Source: Burkholderia sp.
GTDB lineage: Bacteria; Pseudomonadota; Gammaproteobacteria; Burkholderiales; Burkholderiaceae
DNA: 5,067 nt
Reading direction: 5' to 3'
Assembly (NCBI GenBank): GCA_028292565.1
Contig: JAQGMD010000345.1
Location: 1-5,067 of the forward strand
The translations under genes were made by a program, and so were the position numbers. Of the stretch, positions 1 through 5,067 are shown piece after piece. The stretch's first letter is position 1; each line of letters starts with the position of its first letter. The notes under the pieces are model-generated. The model worked only from the letters and a program-made list of their open reading frames with translations, had not been told where the DNA came from and did no database searches.

Positions 1-1
1 C

Positions 2-529
2 CAGATTGCCACCGCCATCGAGCGCAAACAGCTACAAGCCCGGTTGCAGCATATGGCGCAATACGACGGACTGACCGGCCTCCCCAACCGGGGACTTTTA
101 CATGACCGTCTGGAACACGCGCTTAAAAGAGCCCGGCGGGAAAAGCAACGAATGGGTGTGCTCTATCTCGATCTGGAAAAATTCAAACAGGTCAACGATA
201 CTCTGGGGCATGCTGCCGGAGATTTGCTGTTGCAGGAGGTTGCCAGGCGCTTGGAGCAGTGCTTGCGTGATGGGGATACAGTCGCGCGTATGGGAGGGGA
301 TGAGTTTGTGGTGCTGCTCGAAGACATTCAGGTGCCGGAGCACGCCGCGATTGTGGCTGAAAAAATTCACAGCGCTATCAGTCAACCCATCAACATGGAA
401 GGCCGCAGCCTGCGCATACAGCCGAGCATCGGGATTGCAATTTATCCGGAGCATGGTGACGGTGTGCAGCGACTTCTGAAACACGCCGACGAGGCTATGT
501 ATTTGTCGAAAAAAAGAGGAATAACATAA
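2..529 (+). CDS. Diguanylate cyclase, C-terminal GGDEF domain (5' partial)
   Basis: The encoded domain condenses two GTP into the second messenger c-di-GMP in the cytoplasm. The frame is open from the first bases of the window, so the N-terminal part lies outside; the TTG at 44 is not a credible start because coding sequence (IATAIERKQLQARLQ) runs in from upstream. The entry motif YDGLTGLPNR is followed by DLEKFKQVNDTLGHAAGD, which carries the first metal-binding Asp and the guanine-contacting Asn; the usual second Asp of the DxD-type pair is Glu here. The signature GGDEF is at 293-307. An RxxD inhibitory site (RDGD, 266-277) sits exactly five residues before it, so product feedback inhibition is expected. 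The domain ends ADEAMYLSKKRGIT, slightly short of the usual GRNxxxxY tail (see findings). The residues before the GGDEF domain resemble the end of a GAF or PAS sensor domain, but too little is visible to decide. No EAL domain follows. The gene converges on the BON lipoprotein gene. Confidence 0.93.
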   Translation, partial: QIATAIERKQLQARLQHMAQYDGLTGLPNRGLLHDRLEHALKRARREKQRMGVLYLDLEKFKQVNDTLGHAAGDLLLQEVARRLEQCLRDGDTVARMGGDEFVVLLEDIQVPEHAAIVAEKIHSAISQPINMEGRSLRIQPSIGIAIYPEHGDGVQRLLKHADEAMYLSKKRGIT

Positions 530-546
530 TCGCTCTCAAATGGACT

Positions 547-582
547 GAATGCCGGTAGCCACTCAAATGGCTGCCGGCATTC
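547..582. terminator. Hairpin terminator between convergent genes
   Basis: A 14-bp stem is formed by GAATGCCGGTAGCC (547-560) and GGCTGCCGGCATTC (569-582), with one T/G wobble position and the 8-nt loop ACTCAAAT. CAAATG (537-542) and CATTTG (585-590) can add an outer stem. It lies between the stop of the GGDEF gene (529) and the stop of the minus-strand BON gene (597), the expected place for a shared bidirectional terminator. The plus-strand side is followed by an interrupted T-rich stretch (583-603); neither side has a clean U-run, so termination efficiency is uncertain. On the minus strand, the A7 run at 509-515 reads as T7, but it is about 30 nt past the stem. Confidence 0.72.
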
Positions 583-596
583 GTCATTTGCGTTTG

Positions 597-908
597 TTAT
601 TTAAGACGCATGTCGTTTTTGACCGAAGTGACGCCGCTGACGCCCCGGGCCACTGCGGCCGCGCGATTGATGTCCTCGGCCGATCCGACAAAGCCGCTCA
701 ATTGAACGCGCCCTTTGGATGTCTCGACATTAATTTCCTTGGACTTCAGCGACGGCTCATTGAAAATCGCTGCCTTTACCTTGGTTGTGATCGCCGTGTC
801 GTCCATGTATTGTCCGGTGCTCTGTGTGGTCGGGGTCGATGCGCAGCCGACCAGTGCGGCTAACGCGATAGCGGGAAAGAGAAGGGAAATGCGTTTGAAT
901 TGTTTCAT
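597..908 (-). CDS. BON-domain lipoprotein (OsmY-like, single BON)
   Basis: A 103-residue small envelope lipoprotein. Residues 1-21 are a signal peptide with a basic n-region (K2, K5, R6), a hydrophobic core and a lipobox LVGC ending at Cys22, the predicted lipidated residue. The next residue is Ala, not Asp, so outer-membrane sorting is expected. After a short Thr/Ser/Gln linker, residues about 36-102 form one BON domain: the DDTAITTKVKAAI helix, then INVETSKGRVQLSGFV with conserved Gly66 and Gly72, then helix AEDINRAAAVARGVSGVTSV and a closing strand KNDMRL. BON domains occur in OsmY and related stress-induced envelope proteins and are thought to bind phospholipid or other envelope surfaces; OsmY has two copies, this protein one. 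ATG start at 908; the Shine-Dalgarno is weak (AGAAAG about 7 nt upstream). It follows the OmpA-like gene by 76 nt on the same strand, so the two may be partly co-transcribed. Exact substrate unknown. Confidence 0.93.
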   Translation of the reverse strand: MKQFKRISLLFPAIALAALVGCASTPTTQSTGQYMDDTAITTKVKAAIFNEPSLKSKEINVETSKGRVQLSGFVGSAEDINRAAAVARGVSGVTSVKNDMRLK

Positions 909-947
909 GATGGGGCTTTCTGTTTAGATTTAAATAGGGTCAATATC

Positions 948-976
948 CCACCGCGCCTGAAGGGCAGCTGCGGTGG
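948..976 (-). terminator. Hairpin between the ompA-like and BON genes (possible terminator or attenuator)
   Basis: A 7-bp perfect GC-rich stem, CCACCGC (948-954) with GCGGTGG (970-976), encloses a 15-nt loop in which GCC/GGC can add three weak pairs. It starts 9 nt past the TAA stop of the ompA-like gene, the usual place for an intrinsic terminator. No U-run follows on the minus strand (GATATTGACCC), so partial read-through into the BON gene or a role in 3'-end stabilisation is equally possible. Confidence 0.45.
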
Positions 977-984
977 AGCATGAG

Positions 985-1677
985 TTACAGCGAACCGACG
1001 ATGGTTTTGGCGCCAGTCAGTTCTACGTCAACACGACGGTCAGGCTGCAGGCAGGCGACGACGGCAGTGCTTTTCGCGCCACGGCAATCACCCGCCTTGG
1101 TGACAGGTTCCATTTCGCCTTTGCCAGCTGCATCGATGCGGCTAGCCTGGACATTCTTGCTTACCAGGTAGTCTTTTACTGCCTGTGCACGGCGCTCGGA
1201 GAGCTTCTGGTTATATTTGTCGCTGCCGAAGCGGTCGGTGTGGCCGGTGGACTGAATGGTGTCAAAGGTGGCACCGTCAAGCTGGCGCACCAGGCCATCC
1301 AGCATGGTCTTGCCTTCGGGCTTCAATGTCGATTGATTGAACGCGAACATTGCGTCGCCTGAAAAGCTGATTTTTTTCGGCAGCGGTGCGGCTGCCACGA
1401 CTACCGGCATTGGCGCAGGCGCAACCTCGGCAACCGGCTGTGGCGCAGGAATGACGGCGACAGGCTTATTGACCAAGTCGCACGGCTCGGAAGCACTGTC
1501 CTGCGTCCATGCGCTTGTATGCCAGCACAAGCCGGTGCCGCTGGTTACGATGCTCGATTCAGGAGCAGCGACGAGGTAGCCTTGATTCTTCGTGTCCGTC
1601 CCGGCAGCGATGGCGCCAGCAGGAAGCAGGATGGCCGCGGCGAAGGCGGAGAGAATCAGGTGGTTAGATAGTTTCAT
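985..1677 (-). CDS. OmpA-family outer-membrane/peptidoglycan-associated protein
   Basis: A 230-residue secreted protein that anchors the outer membrane to peptidoglycan. Residues 1-24 are a Sec signal peptide (MKLSNHLILS, hydrophobic core, AIA|AG cleavage site); there is no lipobox cysteine. Residues 25-70 are a short N-terminal segment with Cys51-Trp52 and Cys66, likely a disulfide. Residues about 71-100 are a Pro/Ala/Val-rich linker, and about 103-221 an OmpA_C domain: FSGDAMFAFNQSTLKPEG, then TGHTDRFGSDKYNQKLSERR with the Asp and Arg that bind diaminopimelate, then SRIDAAGKGEMEP and QPDRRVDVEL. Cys198 and Cys209 sit in the usual variable loop of this domain and may pair. The eight-stranded barrel of enterobacterial OmpA (about 325 residues) is absent; this short form is typical of Burkholderiales. 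Start chosen at ATG 1677, with AGGGA 8 nt upstream (1686-1690). TAA stop at 985. It is the first of two envelope genes on this strand, with the BON lipoprotein downstream. Confidence 0.95.
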   Translation of the reverse strand: MKLSNHLILSAFAAAILLPAGAIAAGTDTKNQGYLVAAPESSIVTSGTGLCWHTSAWTQDSASEPCDLVNKPVAVIPAPQPVAEVAPAPMPVVVAAAPLPKKISFSGDAMFAFNQSTLKPEGKTMLDGLVRQLDGATFDTIQSTGHTDRFGSDKYNQKLSERRAQAVKDYLVSKNVQASRIDAAGKGEMEPVTKAGDCRGAKSTAVVACLQPDRRVDVELTGAKTIVGSL

Positions 1678-1685
1678 TATATTTT

Positions 1686-1690
1686 TCCCT
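1686..1690 (-). promoter_or_regulatory. Ribosome binding site of the ompA-like gene
   Basis: On the minus strand AGGGA is followed by 8 nt (AAAATATA) and then ATG at 1677. The spacing and match support this start, and the A/T-rich spacer should be unstructured and well translated. Confidence 0.75.
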
Positions 1691-1703
1691 AAAAGATGTC
1701 AGG

Positions 1704-1719
1704 CCGGGAAAATACCCGG
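1704..1719 (-). promoter_or_regulatory. Leader hairpin just upstream of the ompA-like RBS
   Basis: CCGGG (1704-1708) and CCCGG (1715-1719) form a perfect 5-bp GC stem around a 6-nt A/T loop, 13 nt upstream of the Shine-Dalgarno in the minus-strand transcript. 5' stem-loops stabilise ompA mRNA in enterobacteria; a similar role here is inference. The loop bases read TATTTT on the minus strand and could instead be a poor -10 element, so a leader role depends on where transcription starts. Confidence 0.4.
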
Positions 1720-1737
1720 TCTGAGAGACGTCGTCGA

Positions 1738-1851
1738 ACGGCGTCGCGCCAGGCGACCCTGGCTTGCAACAACGCCGTCGCTAATTCCGTGGTGCGCTGA
1801 TGTGTTGAGAATACTTGCCGCGGCACATGCCGTCGGTTCGCTAGCGCACCA
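1738..1851 (-). other. Structured non-coding region upstream of the ompA-like gene
   Basis: This is the core of a 334-nt stretch without a gene (1678-2011). It holds several inverted repeats: ACGGCGT (1738-1744) with ACGCCGT (1772-1778), enclosing a 6-bp hairpin GCCAGG-CGAC-CCTGGC (1748-1763); TGGTGCGCT (1790-1798) with AGCGCACCA (1843-1851), a 9-bp perfect pair enclosing CGGCA-CA-TGCCG (1821-1832); and the palindromes CGCTAGCG (1839-1846) and, just outside, CTAATTAG (1857-1864). These could fold as a long ompA leader or a small RNA, or act as operator sites. No convincing open reading frame or strong sigma-70 promoter was found here. The remainder of the stretch holds the leader hairpin and RBS (1686-1719) and the probable operon terminator (1905-1926). 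Confidence 0.4.
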
Positions 1852-1904
1852 AGCATCTAATTAGCGGGTCGGACGAGTGGGAGGAATTTTAAGTAGGACG
1901 TTAG

Positions 1905-1926
1905 GGCGGGTCTGAACTGACCCGCC
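1905..1926 (-). terminator. Probable terminator of the kinase/regulator operon
   Basis: A perfect 8-bp stem, GGCGGGTC (1905-1912) with GACCCGCC (1919-1926), closes a 6-nt loop. It lies 86 nt past the TGA stop of the REC-PAS gene on the minus strand. The sequence after it (CTAACGTCCTACTTAAAATT) has only scattered T, so it is a weak match to the rho-independent pattern. It is still the best candidate for separating this operon from the ompA-like gene. Confidence 0.55.
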
Positions 1927-2011
1927 GGATGGGTAAAAGCCAGCGAATACCAAACATGCGGCGCGACACGCCCGCCTGCAAGCTTGGAAGATGTTTGTCA
2001 GGCCGTACGTT

Positions 2012-2815
2012 TCACCGCATGCGGTGCGTCACATCCATGCCTATGCCGCGATAGCCGACGAAACGGCTGGTCGAGTCGAAGATCGGCTCGCCGCTTACCT
2101 GCAGATATTGCATGGTCCCGTCGTCATTCTTGCGACTGTAGACAAAATCGAGAAACGGCTGCCTGGCTGCAATCCTGGCTGACAGTAGCGCGCGCTCGTC
2201 GGCATTCCATCCTGCCGCTGCGCCCTCGTCGGGGGCAATGCCGAGCATTTCAAACACCGGGCCGGAGACTTGGGTGAATTGGCCTTGTGCATCCTGTTCC
2301 CAGTACCAGTCCGAAGACAACTCGGTAAAGCTCCTGAAACGGGCCTCGCTCTCACGCAACTCGGCGGTGCGTTCCTGTACCGTCTGCTCAAGCACCTTGT
2401 TGTAATCGGCCAGCTTTTGATACAGCAGGCGCACTTCCAGCATGTTGTGGATGCGGGTTTGCACCTCGACCAGATCGAAAGGCTTGCTGACGAAGTCTTT
2501 GGCGCCGGCTTGCAATGCCCGCAACTTGTGGCCAGGTTGGGCGGTGATCACCAGCACAGGCAGGTAACTGCCATGCTCAATCTCCTTCAGGCCTTCCATG
2601 ACTTCAAAGCCATCCATCACCGGCATTTGCAGATCGAGCAGGATCAGGGCGTAACGATGTGCCGCGTGCAACGCGCAGACTTCGCGTGGTTCGCGGGTGG
2701 AAGTGATCTGCGTGTACCCGGCATTGCGCAGCATGCGTTCGAGTAGATGGACGTTGGCCTCCTGGTCATCGACGATCAGGATGCTGGCGTTGAGTATTTC
2801 GGATGCTTCAATCAT
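2012..2815 (-). CDS. Response regulator, REC-PAS architecture
   Basis: A 267-residue cytoplasmic protein. Residues about 11-128 are a CheY-like receiver with all key residues: acidic pair Asp16-Asp17, phospho-acceptor Asp61 (ILLDLQMP), Thr91 and Lys111 (SKPFD). Residues about 128-158 form a Leu/Glu/Arg-rich coiled-coil linker (LADYNKVLEQTVQERTAELRESE). Residues about 158-265 are a PAS fold with C-terminal PAC motif, from FRSFTELSSDWYWEQDAQGQF to VGYRGIGMDVTHR. The protein then stops at TGA, directly where a further output domain (GGDEF, EAL or kinase) usually begins in proteins with this layout. No DNA-binding or catalytic domain is present, so it probably acts by phosphorylation-dependent protein contact. 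It starts 40 nt after the hybrid kinase stop, so the two are very likely co-transcribed and the kinase is its probable phosphodonor. ATG at 2815 is supported by GGGA 8 nt upstream. Confidence 0.93.
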   Translation of the reverse strand: MIEASEILNASILIVDDQEANVHLLERMLRNAGYTQITSTREPREVCALHAAHRYALILLDLQMPVMDGFEVMEGLKEIEHGSYLPVLVITAQPGHKLRALQAGAKDFVSKPFDLVEVQTRIHNMLEVRLLYQKLADYNKVLEQTVQERTAELRESEARFRSFTELSSDWYWEQDAQGQFTQVSGPVFEMLGIAPDEGAAAGWNADERALLSARIAARQPFLDFVYSRKNDDGTMQYLQVSGEPIFDSTSRFVGYRGIGMDVTHRMR

Positions 2816-2823
2816 GATGTTAT

Positions 2824-2827
2824 TCCC
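2824..2827 (-). promoter_or_regulatory. Ribosome binding site of the REC-PAS gene
   Basis: GGGA on the minus strand lies 8 nt before the ATG at 2815, inside the 40-nt gap after the kinase stop. The gap contains no hairpin or promoter that I can see, which supports one transcript for both genes. Confidence 0.6.
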
Positions 2828-2855
2828 AAAAGTCGTACGCTATTCCGCAGCACCT

Positions 2856-5067
2856 TTACTCAGCTGTCTCTTTGTTTGCCGCGCCATTTTCAGCCGCATA
2901 GCGCAATACAACGTCCAGTGCATCCATGAATTCCCTGACCTTGATCGGCTTGGTCAGATAACGAAAGAAGCCTGCCTCCAGACCACGGGCAATATCGCGC
3001 GGCACAGCATTGGCCGAAAGCGCCATCACTGGAATGTGAGCGGTAGCGGGATCCCTGCGCAATATTTCCAACGCGTCGAAACCGTTCATGCCAGGTAAAT
3101 TGATATCCATCAAAATTGCATCCGGCTGGTAAGTACGCGCCAGTTGTACGCCCAGGTGACCATCGATGGCTGTTATCAATTTGACATCGTCGCGACGCGC
3201 AATCAGCTGCTCGACCAAGGCCAGGTTGGCTGGATTGTCCTCGACGTAAAGGAGGGTACGGCGCGGCGCCAGGGTCTTCGTGGTGGCATCACTGCGACCT
3301 TCGATGGCCGGTTCACTGCTGTTGTCATATGCCAGCACCGGTGCGCTGGTCGCGGCCAGTTCAACCCAAAATACGCTGCCCATGCCGACCGTGCTGGAGA
3401 CGCCGATGACACCGCCCATCAGTTCAACCAGTTGCTTGGTAACGACCAAACCAATGCCGGTGCCTTCCTCGCTACCGGCCGCTTGTCCCAGCCGATTGAA
3501 TGGCTGAAATAATTGTTCCAGCTGTTCCGGTGCCAGGCCCGCCCCCGTGTCAGTGACGCTGACGCGCACACGGTTTTCACTGCTCATCTTGCATTCAACT
3601 ATCACGGCACCGCCGTCACTGTTGTACTTGATCGCATTGGCCAGCAGGTTGATCATCACCTGTTTTACCCGCGTGCGATCGGCATGAACATAGTACATAT
3701 TGTCGAACTGCGGGAACGTCATCCTTATGCCGCGCTTTTGCGCCTGCGGTTCAATCATCGCCTCGCAATCGTGGAGTACATCCGCCAACGACATGGCCTC
3801 CTGCGACAATGTCACCTTGCCCGACTCGATCATCGCCAGGTCGAGGATTTCGTTGATCAGGCGCAGCAGATACCAGCCGGCCTGCAAAATCTGGTCGATC
3901 GACTGTTTCTGCGGTTTGGACGGCGGCGGTGTATCAGAGGCCATCAACTGCGCGAAACCGAGCACCGCATTCAATGGCGTGCGCAGTTCATGACTCATGC
4001 TGGACAAGAATTCTGATTTCGCCTGGTTGGCTTTTTCCGCTGCGGCCTTGGCGTTTTCGAGTTCGACGTAATTTTCCTGCAGCGTCAGCTCAATCTGCTT
4101 GCGTTCGGTGACGTCGCGCGCCGCCGCGAATACGCCCTGGAGCTTGCGGTCGCGATCGTGAAAGGTGGTGGCGTTATACGACACCACCGTTTGCTTGCCG
4201 TCTCTGGCCTGCGCGGTCAATTCGTAGTCGGTCACTTTACCTTCGCGCAGTACCTGCGCAATGCCCGTCTCGGCACGCTCCGGATCGGTAAAATAATTTT
4301 TGAATGGTGAGCCGATCAGCTCGTCGCGGGTACAGCCGGTCAGCATTTCCATCTGCTGGTTGACGTCGCTGATGACTCCGCTAGGATCGGTTGTCATCAA
4401 CGCGTCGATATTCGACTCGATCAGGGACCGCGTGTAGAAGTGCTGGTCACGCAACTCCTGATCAAGCAGCGCCTGCTTGGCTTCGACTATCTTGCGCGCC
4501 GTGTTATCAGTGCCTATCAAAAGGTAGCCAATAATTTCATTGTCCAGATTGCGCAATGCGGTCACCGATACGATTGCCGGAATACGACTGCCGTCTTTGC
4601 GGATATAGGTCAGATCATAAATATCCTCAATGCCGCGCGCGGCCTTGAATGCCAGCGCCTGGAACCCCGGAGAGATCGGAGTTCCGGTTTCCGTCGTCAG
4701 ATTCGCGGCCCGCACGATCAATTCCTGCGGATCCGAAATCGCGGCCGGTGTCATTTTGTCGACGACATCTTCTGACTTGTAGCCCAGCATGCGTTCGGCG
4801 CCAAGATTGAAAATCTGGATCACGCCCTGGGCGTCGGTTGCGATAGTAGAGAAATTGGCGCTGTTTAATATGGCGTGCTGTAAGGCGCCGGCTTTGAGTA
4901 TGGGCTGTTGCGCTGCTTGCAATCCCTGTTCGAGAGCCGAACGTGCGCGCATCACCGTGAGCATACGCACATACAGCAGGGCCAAACCTGCCAGTAGCAC
5001 GACAATAGCGCCCTCGATGAACTTTACAGCGGTAGTCGATTGCTCCGCTGTATTGAATGCAATACCA
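2856..5067 (-). CDS. Hybrid sensor histidine kinase, TM-PAS-PAS-HisKA-HATPase-REC (5' partial)
   Basis: An inner-membrane sensor that autophosphorylates on His and passes phosphate to its own receiver. The frame stays open to the window edge. The GTG at 5000 is internal to a membrane helix (IEGAIVVLLAGLALLYVRML, about 5018-4958), so the true start and any periplasmic sensor lie outside. Counting from the 5000 codon: PAS-1 about 40-168; PAS-2 about 185-300, ending FAAARDVTERK; a coiled linker; HisKA with H-box FLSSMSHELRTPLN (His337, nt 3990-3992); HATPase_c with N-box NLLANAIKYN (450-459), G1 DTGAG (484-488), F-box FQPFNRLG and G2 GTGIGL (513-518). The receiver spans about 580-700, with Glu587/Asp588, phospho-acceptor Asp632 (LMDINLPGMNG), Ser662 and Lys684. 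All catalytic boxes are intact. There is no Hpt domain, so onward transfer from Asp632 would need a separate Hpt protein; His337 may also phosphorylate the downstream REC-PAS protein directly. The signal is unknown; no haem or flavin motif is evident in the PAS domains. Confidence 0.95.
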   Translation of the reverse strand, partial: GIAFNTAEQSTTAVKFIEGAIVVLLAGLALLYVRMLTVMRARSALEQGLQAAQQPILKAGALQHAILNSANFSTIATDAQGVIQIFNLGAERMLGYKSEDVVDKMTPAAISDPQELIVRAANLTTETGTPISPGFQALAFKAARGIEDIYDLTYIRKDGSRIPAIVSVTALRNLDNEIIGYLLIGTDNTARKIVEAKQALLDQELRDQHFYTRSLIESNIDALMTTDPSGVISDVNQQMEMLTGCTRDELIGSPFKNYFTDPERAETGIAQVLREGKVTDYELTAQARDGKQTVVSYNATTFHDRDRKLQGVFAAARDVTERKQIELTLQENYVELENAKAAAEKANQAKSEFLSSMSHELRTPLNAVLGFAQLMASDTPPPSKPQKQSIDQILQAGWYLLRLINEILDLAMIESGKVTLSQEAMSLADVLHDCEAMIEPQAQKRGIRMTFPQFDNMYYVHADRTRVKQVMINLLANAIKYNSDGGAVIVECKMSSENRVRVSVTDTGAGLAPEQLEQLFQPFNRLGQAAGSEEGTGIGLVVTKQLVELMGGVIGVSSTVGMGSVFWVELAATSAPVLAYDNSSEPAIEGRSDATTKTLAPRRTLLYVEDNPANLALVEQLIARRDDVKLITAIDGHLGVQLARTYQPDAILMDINLPGMNGFDALEILRRDPATAHIPVMALSANAVPRDIARGLEAGFFRYLTKPIKVREFMDALDVVLRYAAENGAANKETAE

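Noticed and set aside
44..529. TTG at 44 as the start of a stand-alone 161-residue GGDEF protein
   Set aside because: The frame is open to the window edge, and the residues before it look like the end of a sensor domain plus linker, so the gene is a 5' partial.
915..946. Possible promoter for the BON gene around TTGACC and TATTTAAAT on the minus strand
   Set aside because: The boxes overlap or are wrongly spaced: TTGACC has no -10 at 16-18 nt, and TATTTA has no -35 match.
973..1362. Plus-strand open frame of 129 residues
   Set aside because: It is antisense to the conserved OmpA_C domain, with no recognisable motif.
1709..1737. Possible sigma-70 promoter for the ompA-like gene (TCGACG, 17 nt, TATTTT on the minus strand)
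   Set aside because: Only about four of six bases match in each box, and the -10 overlaps a hairpin loop; too weak to list as a promoter without transcript data.
1592..1864. Plus-strand 90-residue frame entering the 1678-2011 gap
   Set aside because: It begins antisense to the OmpA signal peptide, has an Arg/Ala-rich low-information translation and shows no convincing ribosome binding site.
1905..2011. Continuation of the REC-PAS frame past the TGA
   Set aside because: The frame is open for 37 codons, but its translation resembles no output domain, so there is no sign of a recently broken longer gene.
2270..2746. Plus-strand open frame of 158 residues
   Set aside because: It is antisense to the REC-PAS gene and is explained by codon bias of that gene.
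3513..4016. Plus-strand open frame of 167 residues
   Set aside because: It is antisense to the HisKA/HATPase region of a clearly coding kinase and resembles no family I recognise.
4998..5000. GTG at 5000 as the start of the hybrid kinase
   Set aside because: It lies inside a hydrophobic membrane helix whose first half is encoded upstream in the same open frame, so the start lies beyond the window.

Overview
The window looks like ordinary chromosomal DNA from a moderately GC-rich Gram-negative bacterium, most likely a betaproteobacterium of the Burkholderiales and plausibly Oxalobacteraceae (Herminiimonas, Collimonas or Janthinobacterium-like). The placement rests on the style of the OmpA-family protein (no beta-barrel; signal peptide, short Cys-Trp-containing N-terminal segment, Pro/Ala linker, OmpA_C domain), the BON-domain lipoprotein, and PAS-rich hybrid kinase and diguanylate cyclase genes. 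It is a family-level impression, not a search result.

Layout. Positions 2-529 (+) hold the 3' end of a diguanylate cyclase with an intact GGDEF motif and an RxxD I-site. It converges on two minus-strand envelope genes, with a long imperfect hairpin (547-582) between them as the likely shared terminator. The envelope genes are an OmpA-family peptidoglycan-binding protein (985-1677) and, 76 nt downstream, a single-BON-domain lipoprotein (597-908), with a hairpin in the gap. A 334-nt non-coding stretch (1678-2011) upstream of the ompA-like gene contains several inverted repeats. One of them (1905-1926) is placed to terminate the next operon.

That operon, also on the minus strand, is a hybrid sensor histidine kinase (2856 to beyond 5067; TM - PAS - PAS - HisKA - HATPase_c - REC) followed after 40 nt by a two-domain REC-PAS response regulator (2012-2815). 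Together they form a phosphorelay or two-component pair. The regulator has no DNA-binding or enzymatic output domain, so its signal is presumably passed on by protein-protein contact.

Both ends of the window cut through genes: the diguanylate cyclase lacks its N-terminal part, and the kinase lacks its N-terminal sensor region and start codon. No mobile element, CRISPR array, tRNA or rRNA was seen. The window does not show a clearly novel system. The points most worth a second look are the outputless REC-PAS regulator paired with a hybrid kinase, the structured leader upstream of the ompA-like gene, and an A7 run at the end of the GGDEF gene where a one-base shift restores a more family-like C-terminus.
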